A stretch of DNA of 64,000 nt from Paenibacillus barcinonensis (GTDB taxonomy: Bacteria > Bacillota > Bacilli > Paenibacillales > Paenibacillaceae). Shown here piece by piece: positions 17,164 to 25,690 of the stretch. The stretch spans positions 50,798-114,797 of the forward strand of contig NZ_QJSW01000016.1 of assembly GCF_003217495.1 (NCBI RefSeq). The letters run 5' to 3'. The first letter of the stretch is position 1, and the number at the start of each line of letters is the position of its first letter. Both the position numbers and the translations under genes were made by a program. The notes under the pieces are model-generated. The model had not been told where the DNA came from and searched no databases. It saw only the letters and a list, made by a program, of their open reading frames with translations.

Positions 17164-18057
17164 TTACATGGAACGAACATGCGTCTTGAGGAACGGAATA
17201 ACCGTATCCCAGAAGGCAGGGTCCTCCTCAGAGCAGCTGTGACCTTCACTATTGACCCAAAGATGCTCTACAGGCGGATCGGCCTTGGACATAAAATATT
17301 CCAGTTCGCTAGGCGGAATAAAATTATCCCCTTTGGAATGTACCATAAGGAGTGGCAACTGCACGCCTTTTCGTCGTTCGTTAAGCAGCATCACCGGATC
17401 ATTCTGCTGATAGGTCTTCAAGGACTCGCCCAAACGCCAAAACCAGATTCGCGGAATGACCTGTGCCAGCGGAAACAATGGCAAACGCCGCCGTCTCAGC
17501 TCTGAACTAACGATGACCTGAAACTGCGATGGCATGGAATCGGTTATCACAGCCGCTACCGGAATGCCCTCTGTCAGTGCGAGAATTGTTCCCAGTCCGC
17601 CCAGCGAATGTCCTAACACACCGATAGCTTCCGGGTTAATTTCGGGTCTGCCAGATACGTAGGTCAGCGCGGCCAACAGATCATCCCGAAACAGATAGGC
17701 CGAGGCTGCGCGGACCGGGTCACTGGCACCGTGGCTGCGTACATCATACATGAGCAATGCATATCCGGCTTCCCAGATCGGACGTGCGTATCGTAGCACA
17801 CGGGAGCGGTTGGAGCCCCAGCCATGTGCAATAATGACAAGCGGCCAAGGCTTGGCAAGATCGGATTTTGCCGGAATGAACCAGCCCTGCACCTGTCCTC
17901 CGCCGCTCTCAAACGTAATATCCTCAAAGGGCATTGGTGGCTTTACCGTAATCGGAATTTTTTTGGGTGTCTGGCTTTTGACCGCCGCCTGCCATAATCC
18001 TCCCGCCGTCACAGCAGCTACAGCCAGCATACTGCCTATCATGGTTCTCGCTTTCAC
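17164..18057 (-). CDS. alpha/beta hydrolase with N-terminal membrane or signal segment
   Basis: A 297-residue serine hydrolase. An N-terminal hydrophobic segment (about 6-24) suggests export or membrane anchoring. The fold shows the oxyanion motif HGWGSNRS, the nucleophile elbow GHSLGG, the acid in HSKGDNFIP, and the histidine in NSEGHSCSEEDP near the C-terminus. This pattern is of the BAAT/prolyl-oligopeptidase-like or acyl-esterase type; the substrate cannot be told. It is on the same strand as its neighbours and ends at its own terminator. Confidence 0.82.
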   Translation of the reverse strand: MKARTMIGSMLAVAAVTAGGLWQAAVKSQTPKKIPITVKPPMPFEDITFESGGGQVQGWFIPAKSDLAKPWPLVIIAHGWGSNRSRVLRYARPIWEAGYALLMYDVRSHGASDPVRAASAYLFRDDLLAALTYVSGRPEINPEAIGVLGHSLGGLGTILALTEGIPVAAVITDSMPSQFQVIVSSELRRRRLPLFPLAQVIPRIWFWRLGESLKTYQQNDPVMLLNERRKGVQLPLLMVHSKGDNFIPPSELEYFMSKADPPVEHLWVNSEGHSCSEEDPAFWDTVIPFLKTHVRSM

Positions 18058-18152
18058 AAGTCATCTCTCCTTCCCGGCTTCTGACATCAAGTCATCCTAT
18101 AACAACATTAACTTGAATTTGAAAATGATGCATTTTTCCGCCCCTGAACCGA

Positions 18153-18779
18153 TCATCTTTTTGCAGCTTCTACAAATGCCTGAGCACGAGCGACAATCTG
18201 TTCCGCATCGCCTGAAGCCAGTGCTTCCTTGGGTAGAAGCGCACTGCCCAAGCCTACTGCGGCTGCACCCGCCGCATAATATGTCTCAATATTCTCCAAG
18301 GTCGCTCCACCCGTGGCCAGCAGCGGAATATGATCCAGAGGTGCCTTAATCTCACGCAAATATGGGATGCCCAGACTGGCCATAGGAAACAGCTTTACTG
18401 CCCGTGCTCCTGCTTCATGCGCAGCAACAATCTCCGTTGGTGTCATCGCTCCTGGCCATATCTCTATGCCGTGTTCTACAGCATATTCAATGACAGAGAG
18501 ATCGACATTGGGTGACACCAGAAATTGTGCTCCTGCGGCAACTGCCTCTTTTGCCATGCTCACGTTCAGCACGGTGCCTGCACCGATATAGGCTTGTCCT
18601 TCATGACGTTCACGCCAATCAGCAATAATCTGATGCGCATTCGACGTGTTGAGCGTCACTTCCATAAGGCGAATGCCCCCGCTCGTCATGCCATCTCCGG
18701 CTGTTACCGCCTCATCCCGGCTTATCCCACGTACAATGGCAACAAGTCTGGATTCCAATAGTATTTCGGTCAAGTTCAT
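18153..18779 (-). CDS. eda: 2-keto-3-deoxy-6-phosphogluconate (KDPG) / KHG aldolase
   Basis: A 208-residue class I aldolase that splits KDPG to pyruvate and glyceraldehyde 3-phosphate. Seen: the catalytic Glu in LMEVTLNT, GAGTVLN, PNVD, the Schiff-base Lys in ARAVKLFPMA and the phosphate-binding GGATLEN/VGLGSALLP. Length is typical. No KDG kinase gene is beside it here, but it supplies the last step of the uronate route for which kduI and kduD are encoded 19 kb away. The ribosome binding site is weak (AAGGGGAAA, rather far upstream). Confidence 0.92.
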   Translation of the reverse strand: MNLTEILLESRLVAIVRGISRDEAVTAGDGMTSGGIRLMEVTLNTSNAHQIIADWRERHEGQAYIGAGTVLNVSMAKEAVAAGAQFLVSPNVDLSVIEYAVEHGIEIWPGAMTPTEIVAAHEAGARAVKLFPMASLGIPYLREIKAPLDHIPLLATGGATLENIETYYAAGAAAVGLGSALLPKEALASGDAEQIVARAQAFVEAAKR

Positions 18780-18971
18780 GTCTACTCATTTCCCCTTGCT
18801 TCGTTCAAATTCGGTAGCCGAGGACCCGCCGTCGTGTTCATCGCTTTTCCGTTAATAACTATTGTAATGCATATTCTCTCCAGGATAAAATACATTAATC
18901 CATCTTTCCCTTCAGGATCAAAGCCGTATGTACATGCATAGGGACTATTCATTTCCCTTTTTCCATACAAA

Positions 18972-19000
18972 CAAAAAACCTCTTCCAGACTACGAAGAGG
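18972..19000 (-). terminator. terminator of the glycosyltransferase operon
   Basis: CCTCTTC (18979-18985) and GAAGAGG (18994-19000) with six A on the plus strand, i.e. a T-run on the minus strand. It lies about 110 bases beyond the end of the glycosyltransferase gene. Confidence 0.85.
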
Positions 19001-19106
19001 CATAACAAAAGAATTACAATAGAAACAGACCGTTATCAGTTTATTTTGCTGATATACCACGCTGATTACCAGCACTCCGTCATGCCTATCCTTGAATGCT
19101 TATTGC

Positions 19107-21110
19107 TTATGCGTTCTCCAGCACATTTTCCTTCTGCAAATCCTTAAAATATTGATCATTATACAGCATGCTTGGATGCGTTGGATGATACGTGAGCGCA
19201 ATATCGTTGTGCTCCTTCGCCTTCGCCCGATTGCCCATTCGGTCATAACATACGCATAATTGCAGATGTGGCATCCAGGTCCAGGCCGCTTCGTTCAGCA
19301 CCACCATCGGATCAGCCGGACGTGTCGCCTGAACAGCCTGTTCGTACCAGAACACCGCTTTGCGGTAATCTTCTCTGTCGGCAAAATATCCCCCCAGACG
19401 GCAGCAGACCTCCGCCCTCGGCAGATCGTATAGAAAGGAGCGGAACAGCGCTCTTGCTTCCTGTTCTGAACGACTTGATGCCGCTTCACAATCTGCGATT
19501 TTCTGGCATGCCGCAATCTGATCCTCGATCCAGCCTAATCCGGTATCCAAAAACTTGCCATAATAGATTATCGCATCCTCATATTGACCGTGATCCTTCA
19601 GCTCATTGCCAAAATAATATAAATCCCGCGGTGAGAACTCTTCCCCCGCCTGCTCGCGTTTGCGATAAATACGCAGATTGCGATCGGTGTATTCCTTGTC
19701 TTTTTTATGCGTCACGGCGATATCGCTATGCAGCAGATGACCCGCTACAGCCAGGTATTCATGCACCGCACCAATCCAGCGAAACTGACGATCACGCCGC
19801 ACCAGCCGATTCCGCCGCAGACTATAGGCCACGCTGCCCTCTGCGGTAAAAGAAAGGTTGTAATCCATCGTCACACTATCTACCGCCGGATCAAGGTTCC
19901 GCTTCAGTGCAATCAGCTTGGCCCGATCCTGCACTTCAAATACATCATCTGCATCCAGCCACAGGATGTATTCACAGGATGCCTGATCAAAGGCAAAATT
20001 ACGGGCTGCAGCAAAATCATCTACCCATTCAAAATCATAAATACAGTCCGTGTAGCGGGCCGCGATCTGACGTGTCCGGTCAGTGGACCCTGTGTCCACA
20101 ATAACGATCTCATCGGCAATACCATTCACCGAGTCCAGACACCGGGCAAGAGAATTCTCTTCATTTTTTACAATCATGCACAAAGTAATCGTAATCGTCT
20201 CTTCTCCCCGTCGAGCCCTGCGGTTATACGCAGCCACACCTGGCAGTTCAGATAAACGATAGATGTGGTAGGCTGGCATATGAGTATCCACAAACAGTTT
20301 AAACCCGTGTGCCTGGGCTCGGATGCAGAAATGACGATCCTCCCCCCAGAACGATACATTCGGAATACGGTCAAAATTCACTCCTGCTTCTAGCACAGAC
20401 CGTCGAATCAATGTACAAGCGCCTAGCCCGCCGACCTCATAACACCCCGGAATGCGCAGCTGGTTTAGAAAAGCGCTTGATTGTGCCCCCTCGTCCTCCG
20501 ACGCTGCACCCGGAAAGGCTGGCCCCCCGCGCCGATAAAGCGCGTACTCATCCTGCAGCCATACCTGCGGCATTTCCTTGGCTTCCGGCTGCCATCGAGT
20601 CCAGAAAATGTTGGATATAATCTCATTCCCACTGGAAGCAAGCTGTTCCAGCGTTCGCGGATGCAGCACCAGATCGGAATCAATCAGGAAGACGGCATCG
20701 TATCCATGCGCTAGGGCGTATTGCAACATGTTATTTTTCAGCCGGGCGACACGCCAGATTTGCTCGGTTTTCCAATAATGTCCGCCCTCATCCTTGGCGT
20801 AAATGCCCTGATCTACCGCTCCCTCATCATCAAATAAATCACGGGCATGGATCACCTCGCTGGTCCCATCATGTCGAAGCACAAAATCACGCAGCATCTG
20901 GGAGGAAGCCTCTTCCTCGTTATCATCCACAAATAAATAGTTCGTCCGCACGGTCTCCCGCTCAAGCATCTGCAATGAATCCAGAAATTCATGCAGCACA
21001 GCAGCCGTCTGCCGCACAGGGCTCGCAATCAAAATACGCTCCCGATTATTTTGCATGCTGCTCGTATCTGTTTGCTGAATCGTCTGTTTATCCTTTGCTT
21101 CTTTATTCAA
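19107..21110 (-). CDS. tandem glycosyltransferase fused to a TPR-like tail
   Basis: A 667-residue cytosolic protein with three parts. Residues about 25-305 are a glycosyltransferase-like domain (NYLFVDDNEEEAS, FLIDSDLVLHP with a DxD-type SDL motif, GLGACTLIRRSV, FWGEDRHFCIRA). Residues about 312-530 form a classical GT-A family 2 domain (ITLCMIVKNEENSLARCLDSV, EIVIVDTGSTDRT, YILWLDADDVFE, WIGAVHEYL). Residues about 530-655 are helical repeats of TPR type. TTG 21110 follows GGGAGAGAGG closely; the next ATG at 21056 lacks a site. It is 22 bases downstream of another family 2 gene. A role in surface glycan or protein glycosylation is likely; donor and acceptor are unknown. Confidence 0.85.
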   Translation of the reverse strand: MNKEAKDKQTIQQTDTSSMQNNRERILIASPVRQTAAVLHEFLDSLQMLERETVRTNYLFVDDNEEEASSQMLRDFVLRHDGTSEVIHARDLFDDEGAVDQGIYAKDEGGHYWKTEQIWRVARLKNNMLQYALAHGYDAVFLIDSDLVLHPRTLEQLASSGNEIISNIFWTRWQPEAKEMPQVWLQDEYALYRRGGPAFPGAASEDEGAQSSAFLNQLRIPGCYEVGGLGACTLIRRSVLEAGVNFDRIPNVSFWGEDRHFCIRAQAHGFKLFVDTHMPAYHIYRLSELPGVAAYNRRARRGEETITITLCMIVKNEENSLARCLDSVNGIADEIVIVDTGSTDRTRQIAARYTDCIYDFEWVDDFAAARNFAFDQASCEYILWLDADDVFEVQDRAKLIALKRNLDPAVDSVTMDYNLSFTAEGSVAYSLRRNRLVRRDRQFRWIGAVHEYLAVAGHLLHSDIAVTHKKDKEYTDRNLRIYRKREQAGEEFSPRDLYYFGNELKDHGQYEDAIIYYGKFLDTGLGWIEDQIAACQKIADCEAASSRSEQEARALFRSFLYDLPRAEVCCRLGGYFADREDYRKAVFWYEQAVQATRPADPMVVLNEAAWTWMPHLQLCVCYDRMGNRAKAKEHNDIALTYHPTHPSMLYNDQYFKDLQKENVLENA

Positions 21111-21132
21111 CTAGCCCTCTCTCCCTTCAACC

Positions 21133-21855
21133 TTAATCCGTCCATGGAACAAGCCGGGGCTCTGCATCCAAAATGGACTCATACTGCTCCTTCCAGCCGT
21201 ATCGCGCCTCCGGATCGAGTGTCTGGTATCTGACGTATTTGCGGACACGATCCTCCTCTCTGGCCCAGCCGTAATGCTTCACCCGCGGCACATGACATGC
21301 ATAAGGCAGATGCTGTATGCTCAATGGAAAGCGGCCACAATGCTGCGGTGTTTCCTTCCACTCGTAGGACATACTAGGCCGGTATTTGATCAGGAAGGGT
21401 CGATAATACGCATGAGCCTGCCAAAAGGCATCCTCCCGGTACGCCGTCTCATTCCACATATCAAACAATCGAAAATAAATAGCTTCCTCGGTTCCATTCA
21501 ATAACTCATCCCGCAGCTCCCCGAAGTCCGCTGTTAAAATCTCGTCCGCATCCAGATTGAGAATCCACTCCGGGTTAGTCGCAATCGTCTCCTCCCACTG
21601 TTGCTTTCTTAACCTCACTTCATCGGAAAAACGAGAGACCGGATTCTCCACCAGCACCAGCGGGATTCCATCCAACAGTTCCCTGCACAGGGCAGCGGTC
21701 CCGTCTGTACTTCCATCATCAATAATGACAGCCTGATCAATCCATGGCCGATGAGTTTCCAGTGCCTGTCTCAAATAACGCCTCTCCTCATTGCAAACAA
21801 TCATTGACAAAGTGATCTGCGGCCTGTTTCTCGCAAGCTGCTCCTGTTCATCCAA
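21133..21855 (-). CDS. family 2 glycosyltransferase
   Basis: A 240-residue GT-A enzyme: ITLSMIVCNEERRYLRQALE at the start, VIIDDGSTDGT, and the DxD metal site in WILNLDADEIL near residue 105, which bind the nucleotide sugar. It is shorter than many family members, with a short C-terminal acceptor region rich in Trp and Tyr. TTG 21855 has GGAGG 8 bases upstream. It heads a two-gene operon with the tandem glycosyltransferase at 19107. No membrane helix is seen. The pair probably decorates a surface glycan or glycoprotein. Confidence 0.87.
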   Translation of the reverse strand: MDEQEQLARNRPQITLSMIVCNEERRYLRQALETHRPWIDQAVIIDDGSTDGTAALCRELLDGIPLVLVENPVSRFSDEVRLRKQQWEETIATNPEWILNLDADEILTADFGELRDELLNGTEEAIYFRLFDMWNETAYREDAFWQAHAYYRPFLIKYRPSMSYEWKETPQHCGRFPLSIQHLPYACHVPRVKHYGWAREEDRVRKYVRYQTLDPEARYGWKEQYESILDAEPRLVPWTD

Positions 21856-21965
21856 AATCTCACCTCCGCGCTTACTTCTCTGTCACATATCAAACTCTCT
21901 CTCCCTAATCTATGCGAAGCCTGAATCCAGATATGCTGATCATCCTGCTTCAAGCTGCCAACGAC

Positions 21966-21998
21966 AAAAAAGAAGCACCCGCGCTCAGCGAATGCTTC
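21966..21998 (-). terminator. xylB terminator
   Basis: GAAGCA (21972-21977) with TGCTTC (21993-21998); A-run on the plus strand gives TTTTTT on the minus strand. It lies about 70 bases past the xylB stop. Confidence 0.8.
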
Positions 21999-22070
21999 GT
22001 ATAAAATGCTCTCTTGGTTAACAGTTCAGCTACATATGAGGTCAAAAAAACCACAAGCACACGCTTCTCA

Positions 22071-23564
22071 TTAACGATATGCCGCCAAACGATCATTCAA
22101 GCCGCGTGTCTGCCCATACACTTCCTGATAAAGGGCGAACAAGCCGTCATATACAGCTACTGTTTCTGGATTAGGTACATAAGACTTCGCAGGACGAATA
22201 AAGGCTTCCGCACATTGCTGCAAAGTCGGGAACCAGCCACTGCCGTAAGCCGCCAGCATCGCAGCCCCCATGGCCGGGCCCTGCTCACTCTCCAGCTTGA
22301 CAATCGTTGCATTAAAAATGTCGGCCTGCATCTGTAGCCAAGCCTCATTTTTGGCTCCGCCGCCAATGGAAATAACCTCGTTCACCGTTTTGCCAGCGCC
22401 GCGTAAAATATCAATTGACTCGCGCAGCGAGAACGTAATACCCTCCATGACCGCGCGTCCAAAATGCTCCAGATGATGCCCGGCATCCATACCGATAAAG
22501 CTGCCACGGATATTGGCATCCGGGTGAGGTGTCCGTTCTCCAACAATATATGGCGTAAACAGCAGACCGTTGCTTCCTGCCGGAATCTCATCAATGCCCT
22601 GCAACAACACATCGAAGGATTTCTCCGCTGCAAAGGTATCCTTGAACCAGGATAGGCTGTAGCCTGCCGCCAGTGTCACCCCCATAATATAGAAGGCATC
22701 TTTCTCCCCGTGATTAAAAAAGTGTACCTTCCCTTCGAAATCCAGGTCTTTCCGTTCTTCGTACGAGAGAACCACCCCGGACGTACCGATGCTGCACATC
22801 GTTTGTCCTTCACTCAGGATGCCTGCGCCTATCGCTCCGCAGGCATTATCTGCGCCACCGGCAAATACCTTGGTCGCTTGCGCCAAACCGGTTTGCTCTG
22901 CAATGTCAGGCAGCAGTGTGCCCACTTGCTCGAACGATTCAACCAAGCGCGGACACAGGGACATCGGCAGGTTAAATGCAGCCGCAATCTCCTTACTCCA
23001 CTGCTTGCCTGTCACATCTAACAGCAGTGTACCTGCTGCATCGGAGTAATCCATAGCATAGTCGCCTGTCAGACGGTAACGAACGTAGTCTTTAGGCAGC
23101 AGGAACAATGCCGCTTGATCAAGCAGCTCCTGTTCGTTTTCCTGAACCCACAAAATTTTGGGCAATGTAAAACCTTCCAATGCACGATTTCGGGCAATGC
23201 TGAGCAGCTTGCTGTCCAGTGCCTTCTCGATCCGGCGGCACTGCGCTGTCGTTCTGGTGTCATTCCACAGGATCGCATTGCGCAGCGGCTGGCCTGCTGC
23301 ATCCACCAGCACCAGCCCGTGCATTTGCCCCGAGAAGCTCATGCCTTCAATCTCGGATGGCTGCACGCCTGATACCTCAAGCAGCTTGCGAAGCGACACA
23401 ATAGTCTGCTCCACCCAATCCTCCGGATTTTGCTCACTGTATCCAGCCTTAGGCTGGTATAGCGGATATGCCTCCGATGCTTCAAATGCCACTTTTCCTT
23501 CGCGATTGACCAGCACGGTTTTGACCGCACTTGTGCCGAGATCGACGCCGATGACGTAACTCAT
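22071..23564 (-). CDS. xylB: xylulokinase
   Basis: A 497-residue FGGY-family sugar kinase that phosphorylates D-xylulose to xylulose 5-phosphate. Seen: the N-terminal phosphate-binding motif VIGVDLGTSAVKTVLV, FSGQMHGLVLVD and WNDTR of the sugar site, the Asp in GGADNACGAIGAG, and the C-terminal ATP-binding ISIGGGAKNEAWLQMQAD. ATG 23564 was chosen since AAAGGAG lies 7 bases upstream; the frame continues upstream without a site. It lies downstream of xylA, but 485 bases separate the two genes, far more than normal within an operon. Confidence 0.97.
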   Translation of the reverse strand: MSYVIGVDLGTSAVKTVLVNREGKVAFEASEAYPLYQPKAGYSEQNPEDWVEQTIVSLRKLLEVSGVQPSEIEGMSFSGQMHGLVLVDAAGQPLRNAILWNDTRTTAQCRRIEKALDSKLLSIARNRALEGFTLPKILWVQENEQELLDQAALFLLPKDYVRYRLTGDYAMDYSDAAGTLLLDVTGKQWSKEIAAAFNLPMSLCPRLVESFEQVGTLLPDIAEQTGLAQATKVFAGGADNACGAIGAGILSEGQTMCSIGTSGVVLSYEERKDLDFEGKVHFFNHGEKDAFYIMGVTLAAGYSLSWFKDTFAAEKSFDVLLQGIDEIPAGSNGLLFTPYIVGERTPHPDANIRGSFIGMDAGHHLEHFGRAVMEGITFSLRESIDILRGAGKTVNEVISIGGGAKNEAWLQMQADIFNATIVKLESEQGPAMGAAMLAAYGSGWFPTLQQCAEAFIRPAKSYVPNPETVAVYDGLFALYQEVYGQTRGLNDRLAAYR

Positions 23565-24049
23565 AAGTAGACTCCTTTCGTTTATACAGGATTGAACGGG
23601 AACCTTTGGGGCGGCTTGGATGGACACTCCGTGGTCAGAAAACCCTCCGTTCGCCCTTACCCCCGGATTTTTTCATTCCCCTTCTTCAAGGGTGAAATCC
23701 GGTTGTAAATGCGAGCTTATGCTTACGATGCCAGCTTTCCTCTAGAAAGCTTTCAGCTTCGCTTCTCCGGGTCCTTTCTGCCCACTTCGTTCTGCATGCC
23801 GCTTCTAGACGTTCCTTCAAACGGTACTAACGCACTCGTTGAAGGGCATTGACGCTGCAATGACAACAAACCGTTCCCGCCTTCCCGGAGGAAAGCGGGG
23901 ACGGTTTGAATGTCACGCTTATTCAACGTCCAAGGCACAAGCTTGAATTTGCACCAGGTAGGAAGCTGTATGTCCCTGCTCCTTGCCTATGATCTCCAGC
24001 AGAAGCAAGCTGCAGACCAAGACATACGCCTCTTCCTCTATGACTGTTA
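23565..24049 (-). other. hairpin-rich 485-base spacer between xylA and xylB
   Basis: No convincing gene. Five inverted repeats are packed here: 23663-23702 (CCGGATTT...AAATCCGG with the inner stem CCCTT/AAGGG), 23733-23751 (AGCTTTC/GAAAGCT), 23814-23845 (CCTTCAA/TTGAAGG), 23861-23915 (TGACA + CAAACCGT-CCCGC against GCGGG-ACGGTTTG + TGTCA) and 23968-24027 (GTATGTC/GACATAC). None is followed by a long T-run, so they do not look like simple terminators. A structured RNA or an mRNA processing/stability element is possible; a multi-copy intergenic repeat is the alternative. Confidence 0.6.
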
Positions 24050-25366
24050 TTAGTCAGCCAGAATGTATTGGTTCAGTTTTGCTCTTAGCAATTCCTGACG
24101 TCCGGATTGATTTTTGCGCGGGCTTTCGTTGTTCAGAGCGTACTCAGCCAAGGAAGCAAGTGTTGCTTTGCCTGCAACAACATCGGCACCGACGCCTTCG
24201 TTGAAGCTGCTGTAACGCTGCTCGATGAATTCATCAAATACGCGGTCTTCGATCAGCTTGGAAGCTACCTTCAAACCTTTCGCGTACGTATCCATACCTG
24301 CGATATGAGCCAGGAACAGGTCTTCAGGCTCGAATGAACCACGGCGAACCTTCGCATCGAAGTTGACGCCGCCTTTACCCAGACCACCGTTTTTCAATAC
24401 TTCATACATGGTCAATGTTGCATCATACATATCCACCGGGAATTCATCCGTATCCCATCCGATCAGCAAATCGCCTTGGTTGGCATCCAGGGAACCAAGC
24501 ATTCCATTGATGCGGGCTACACGGATTTCATGGTCAAACGTATGACCTGCCAGTGTTGCATGGTTCGCTTCCAGGTTCAGCTTGAACTGTTTGTCGAGAT
24601 CATATTTTTGCAAGAACGCAATGGAAGTGGCTGCGTCAAAGTCATATTGGTGCTTCGTTGGCTCTTTTGGTTTAGGCTCGATCAGGAACTGAGCGTCAAA
24701 GCCGATTTCTTTGGCGTAATCCACTGCCATATGGAACATACGAGCAATGTTGTCCTGCTCCAACTGCATGTCCGTGTTCAGCAAGGTATCGTAACCTTCA
24801 CGACCACCCCAGAAGACATAGTTTTCTGCGCCGAGACGTTTACCTACTTCCAGACCTTTCTTGATCTGAGCTGCTGCATGAGCATATACATCTGCGTTAC
24901 ACGTCGATGCTGCACCGAACATAAAACGCGGGTTGGAGAACATGTTTGCCGTATTCCACAGCAGCTTTTTGCCGCTTGCTTTCATGTGTTCTTCCAACAG
25001 ATCAACGATCGTATCAATGTTGCTGTAGAATTCCCGCAGCGTTGCACCTTCCGGAGCGATGTCTACATCGTGGAAGCAGTAGTAAGGCAGATTCATTTTT
25101 TCCATAAATTCAAAAGCCGCCTCTACGCGAACTTTAGCTTTATCCAGACCGGAGTAGCTATCCCATGCACGCACTGCTGTTTCAGCACCGAACGGATCGC
25201 TACCGCCTGCTGTTAATGTGTGCCAGTAAGCCATACCGAAACGGAAGTGCTCTTCCATCGTTTTGCCAGCGACAACCTCTTGCGGATTATAATGTTTAAA
25301 AGCAAATGGATTCTTGGAATCTTTACCTTCGAATGCAATCTTATTAACGGATTCAAAATAGGCCAT
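24050..25366 (-). CDS. xylA: xylose isomerase
   Basis: A 438-residue class II xylose isomerase converting D-xylose to D-xylulose, a TIM-barrel enzyme with two divalent metals. Seen: the catalytic region YYCFHDVDIAPEG (His and Asp near residues 102-105), WGGREGYDTLLNTD, the metal ligands in FLIEPKPKEPTKHQYD, LNLEANHATLAGHTF and DTDEFP, and the late GGVNFDAKVRR. GAGGAGG lies about 10 bases before ATG 25366. It is first in the xylAB transcript. Control is read directly from its upstream region: a XylR operator over the -35 box and a cre site just past the -10 box. Confidence 0.97.
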   Translation of the reverse strand: MAYFESVNKIAFEGKDSKNPFAFKHYNPQEVVAGKTMEEHFRFGMAYWHTLTAGGSDPFGAETAVRAWDSYSGLDKAKVRVEAAFEFMEKMNLPYYCFHDVDIAPEGATLREFYSNIDTIVDLLEEHMKASGKKLLWNTANMFSNPRFMFGAASTCNADVYAHAAAQIKKGLEVGKRLGAENYVFWGGREGYDTLLNTDMQLEQDNIARMFHMAVDYAKEIGFDAQFLIEPKPKEPTKHQYDFDAATSIAFLQKYDLDKQFKLNLEANHATLAGHTFDHEIRVARINGMLGSLDANQGDLLIGWDTDEFPVDMYDATLTMYEVLKNGGLGKGGVNFDAKVRRGSFEPEDLFLAHIAGMDTYAKGLKVASKLIEDRVFDEFIEQRYSSFNEGVGADVVAGKATLASLAEYALNNESPRKNQSGRQELLRAKLNQYILAD

Positions 25367-25405
25367 GTCGTAAATGCCTCCTCAATAGTTTTAAAAGAGT
25401 TTATA

Positions 25406-25421
25406 AAGAAATCGTTTACAA
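25406..25421 (-). promoter_or_regulatory. catabolite-responsive element (cre) at the xylA promoter
   Basis: On the minus strand TTGTAAACGATTTCTT matches the CcpA consensus WTGNAANCGNWNNCW in full. It lies immediately downstream of the -10 box, where CcpA would block initiation. Confidence 0.75.
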
Positions 25422-25425
25422 CGTT

Positions 25426-25454
25426 ATCCTAACACATCGTTTTGACTTTGTCTA
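25426..25454 (-). promoter_or_regulatory. xylA promoter
   Basis: Minus strand TAGACA (25454-25449), 17 bases, TAGGAT (25431-25426). A modest sigma-A promoter whose -35 box is inside the XylR operator. Confidence 0.65.
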
Positions 25455-25469
25455 TCGGTTAAACAAAGT
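25445..25469. promoter_or_regulatory. XylR operator
   Basis: Arms ACTTTGTCTA and TAAACAAAGT around TCGGT form a 25-bp near-perfect dyad (9 of 10 positions), of the same type as the Bacillus XylR site with TTTGTTTA and TAAACAAA arms. It lies between xylA and divergent xylR. Confidence 0.8.
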
Positions 25470-25479
25470 TAAAATAAAA

Positions 25480-25510
25480 TTGTTTTTTCCGCGTTTGTTT
25501 ACGCTATAAT
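25480..25510 (+). promoter_or_regulatory. xylR promoter
   Basis: A perfect -10 TATAAT at 25505-25510; the -35 is less clear (TTGTTT at 25480-25485 with a 19-base spacer). The predicted leader is about 175 nt and contains TGAACGG/CCGTTCA arms that could fold. Confidence 0.55.
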
Positions 25511-25690
25511 AGTCGAATAGCTTCTTAGCGGATAAGCATGAGTGGCCTTTACTTATATAAGTTAGACGATTTAATTTACACATGAACGGAGAGGACAGAA
25601 AAACATGTAGATGCGACGTGTTCGCGTTTATCACCGGATTTCCCCGTTCAATTTATATAAAAAGAGAAAGAATAGGAGTGCCTAAGCGAT

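Noticed and set aside
18782..19075. 97-codon minus-strand open frame
   Set aside because: It runs straight through the glycosyltransferase terminator, has no ribosome binding site and no recognisable protein character.
23753..23938. 61-codon frame in the xylA-xylB spacer
   Set aside because: It spans three of the inverted repeats and lacks a ribosome binding site; the region looks structured, not coding.
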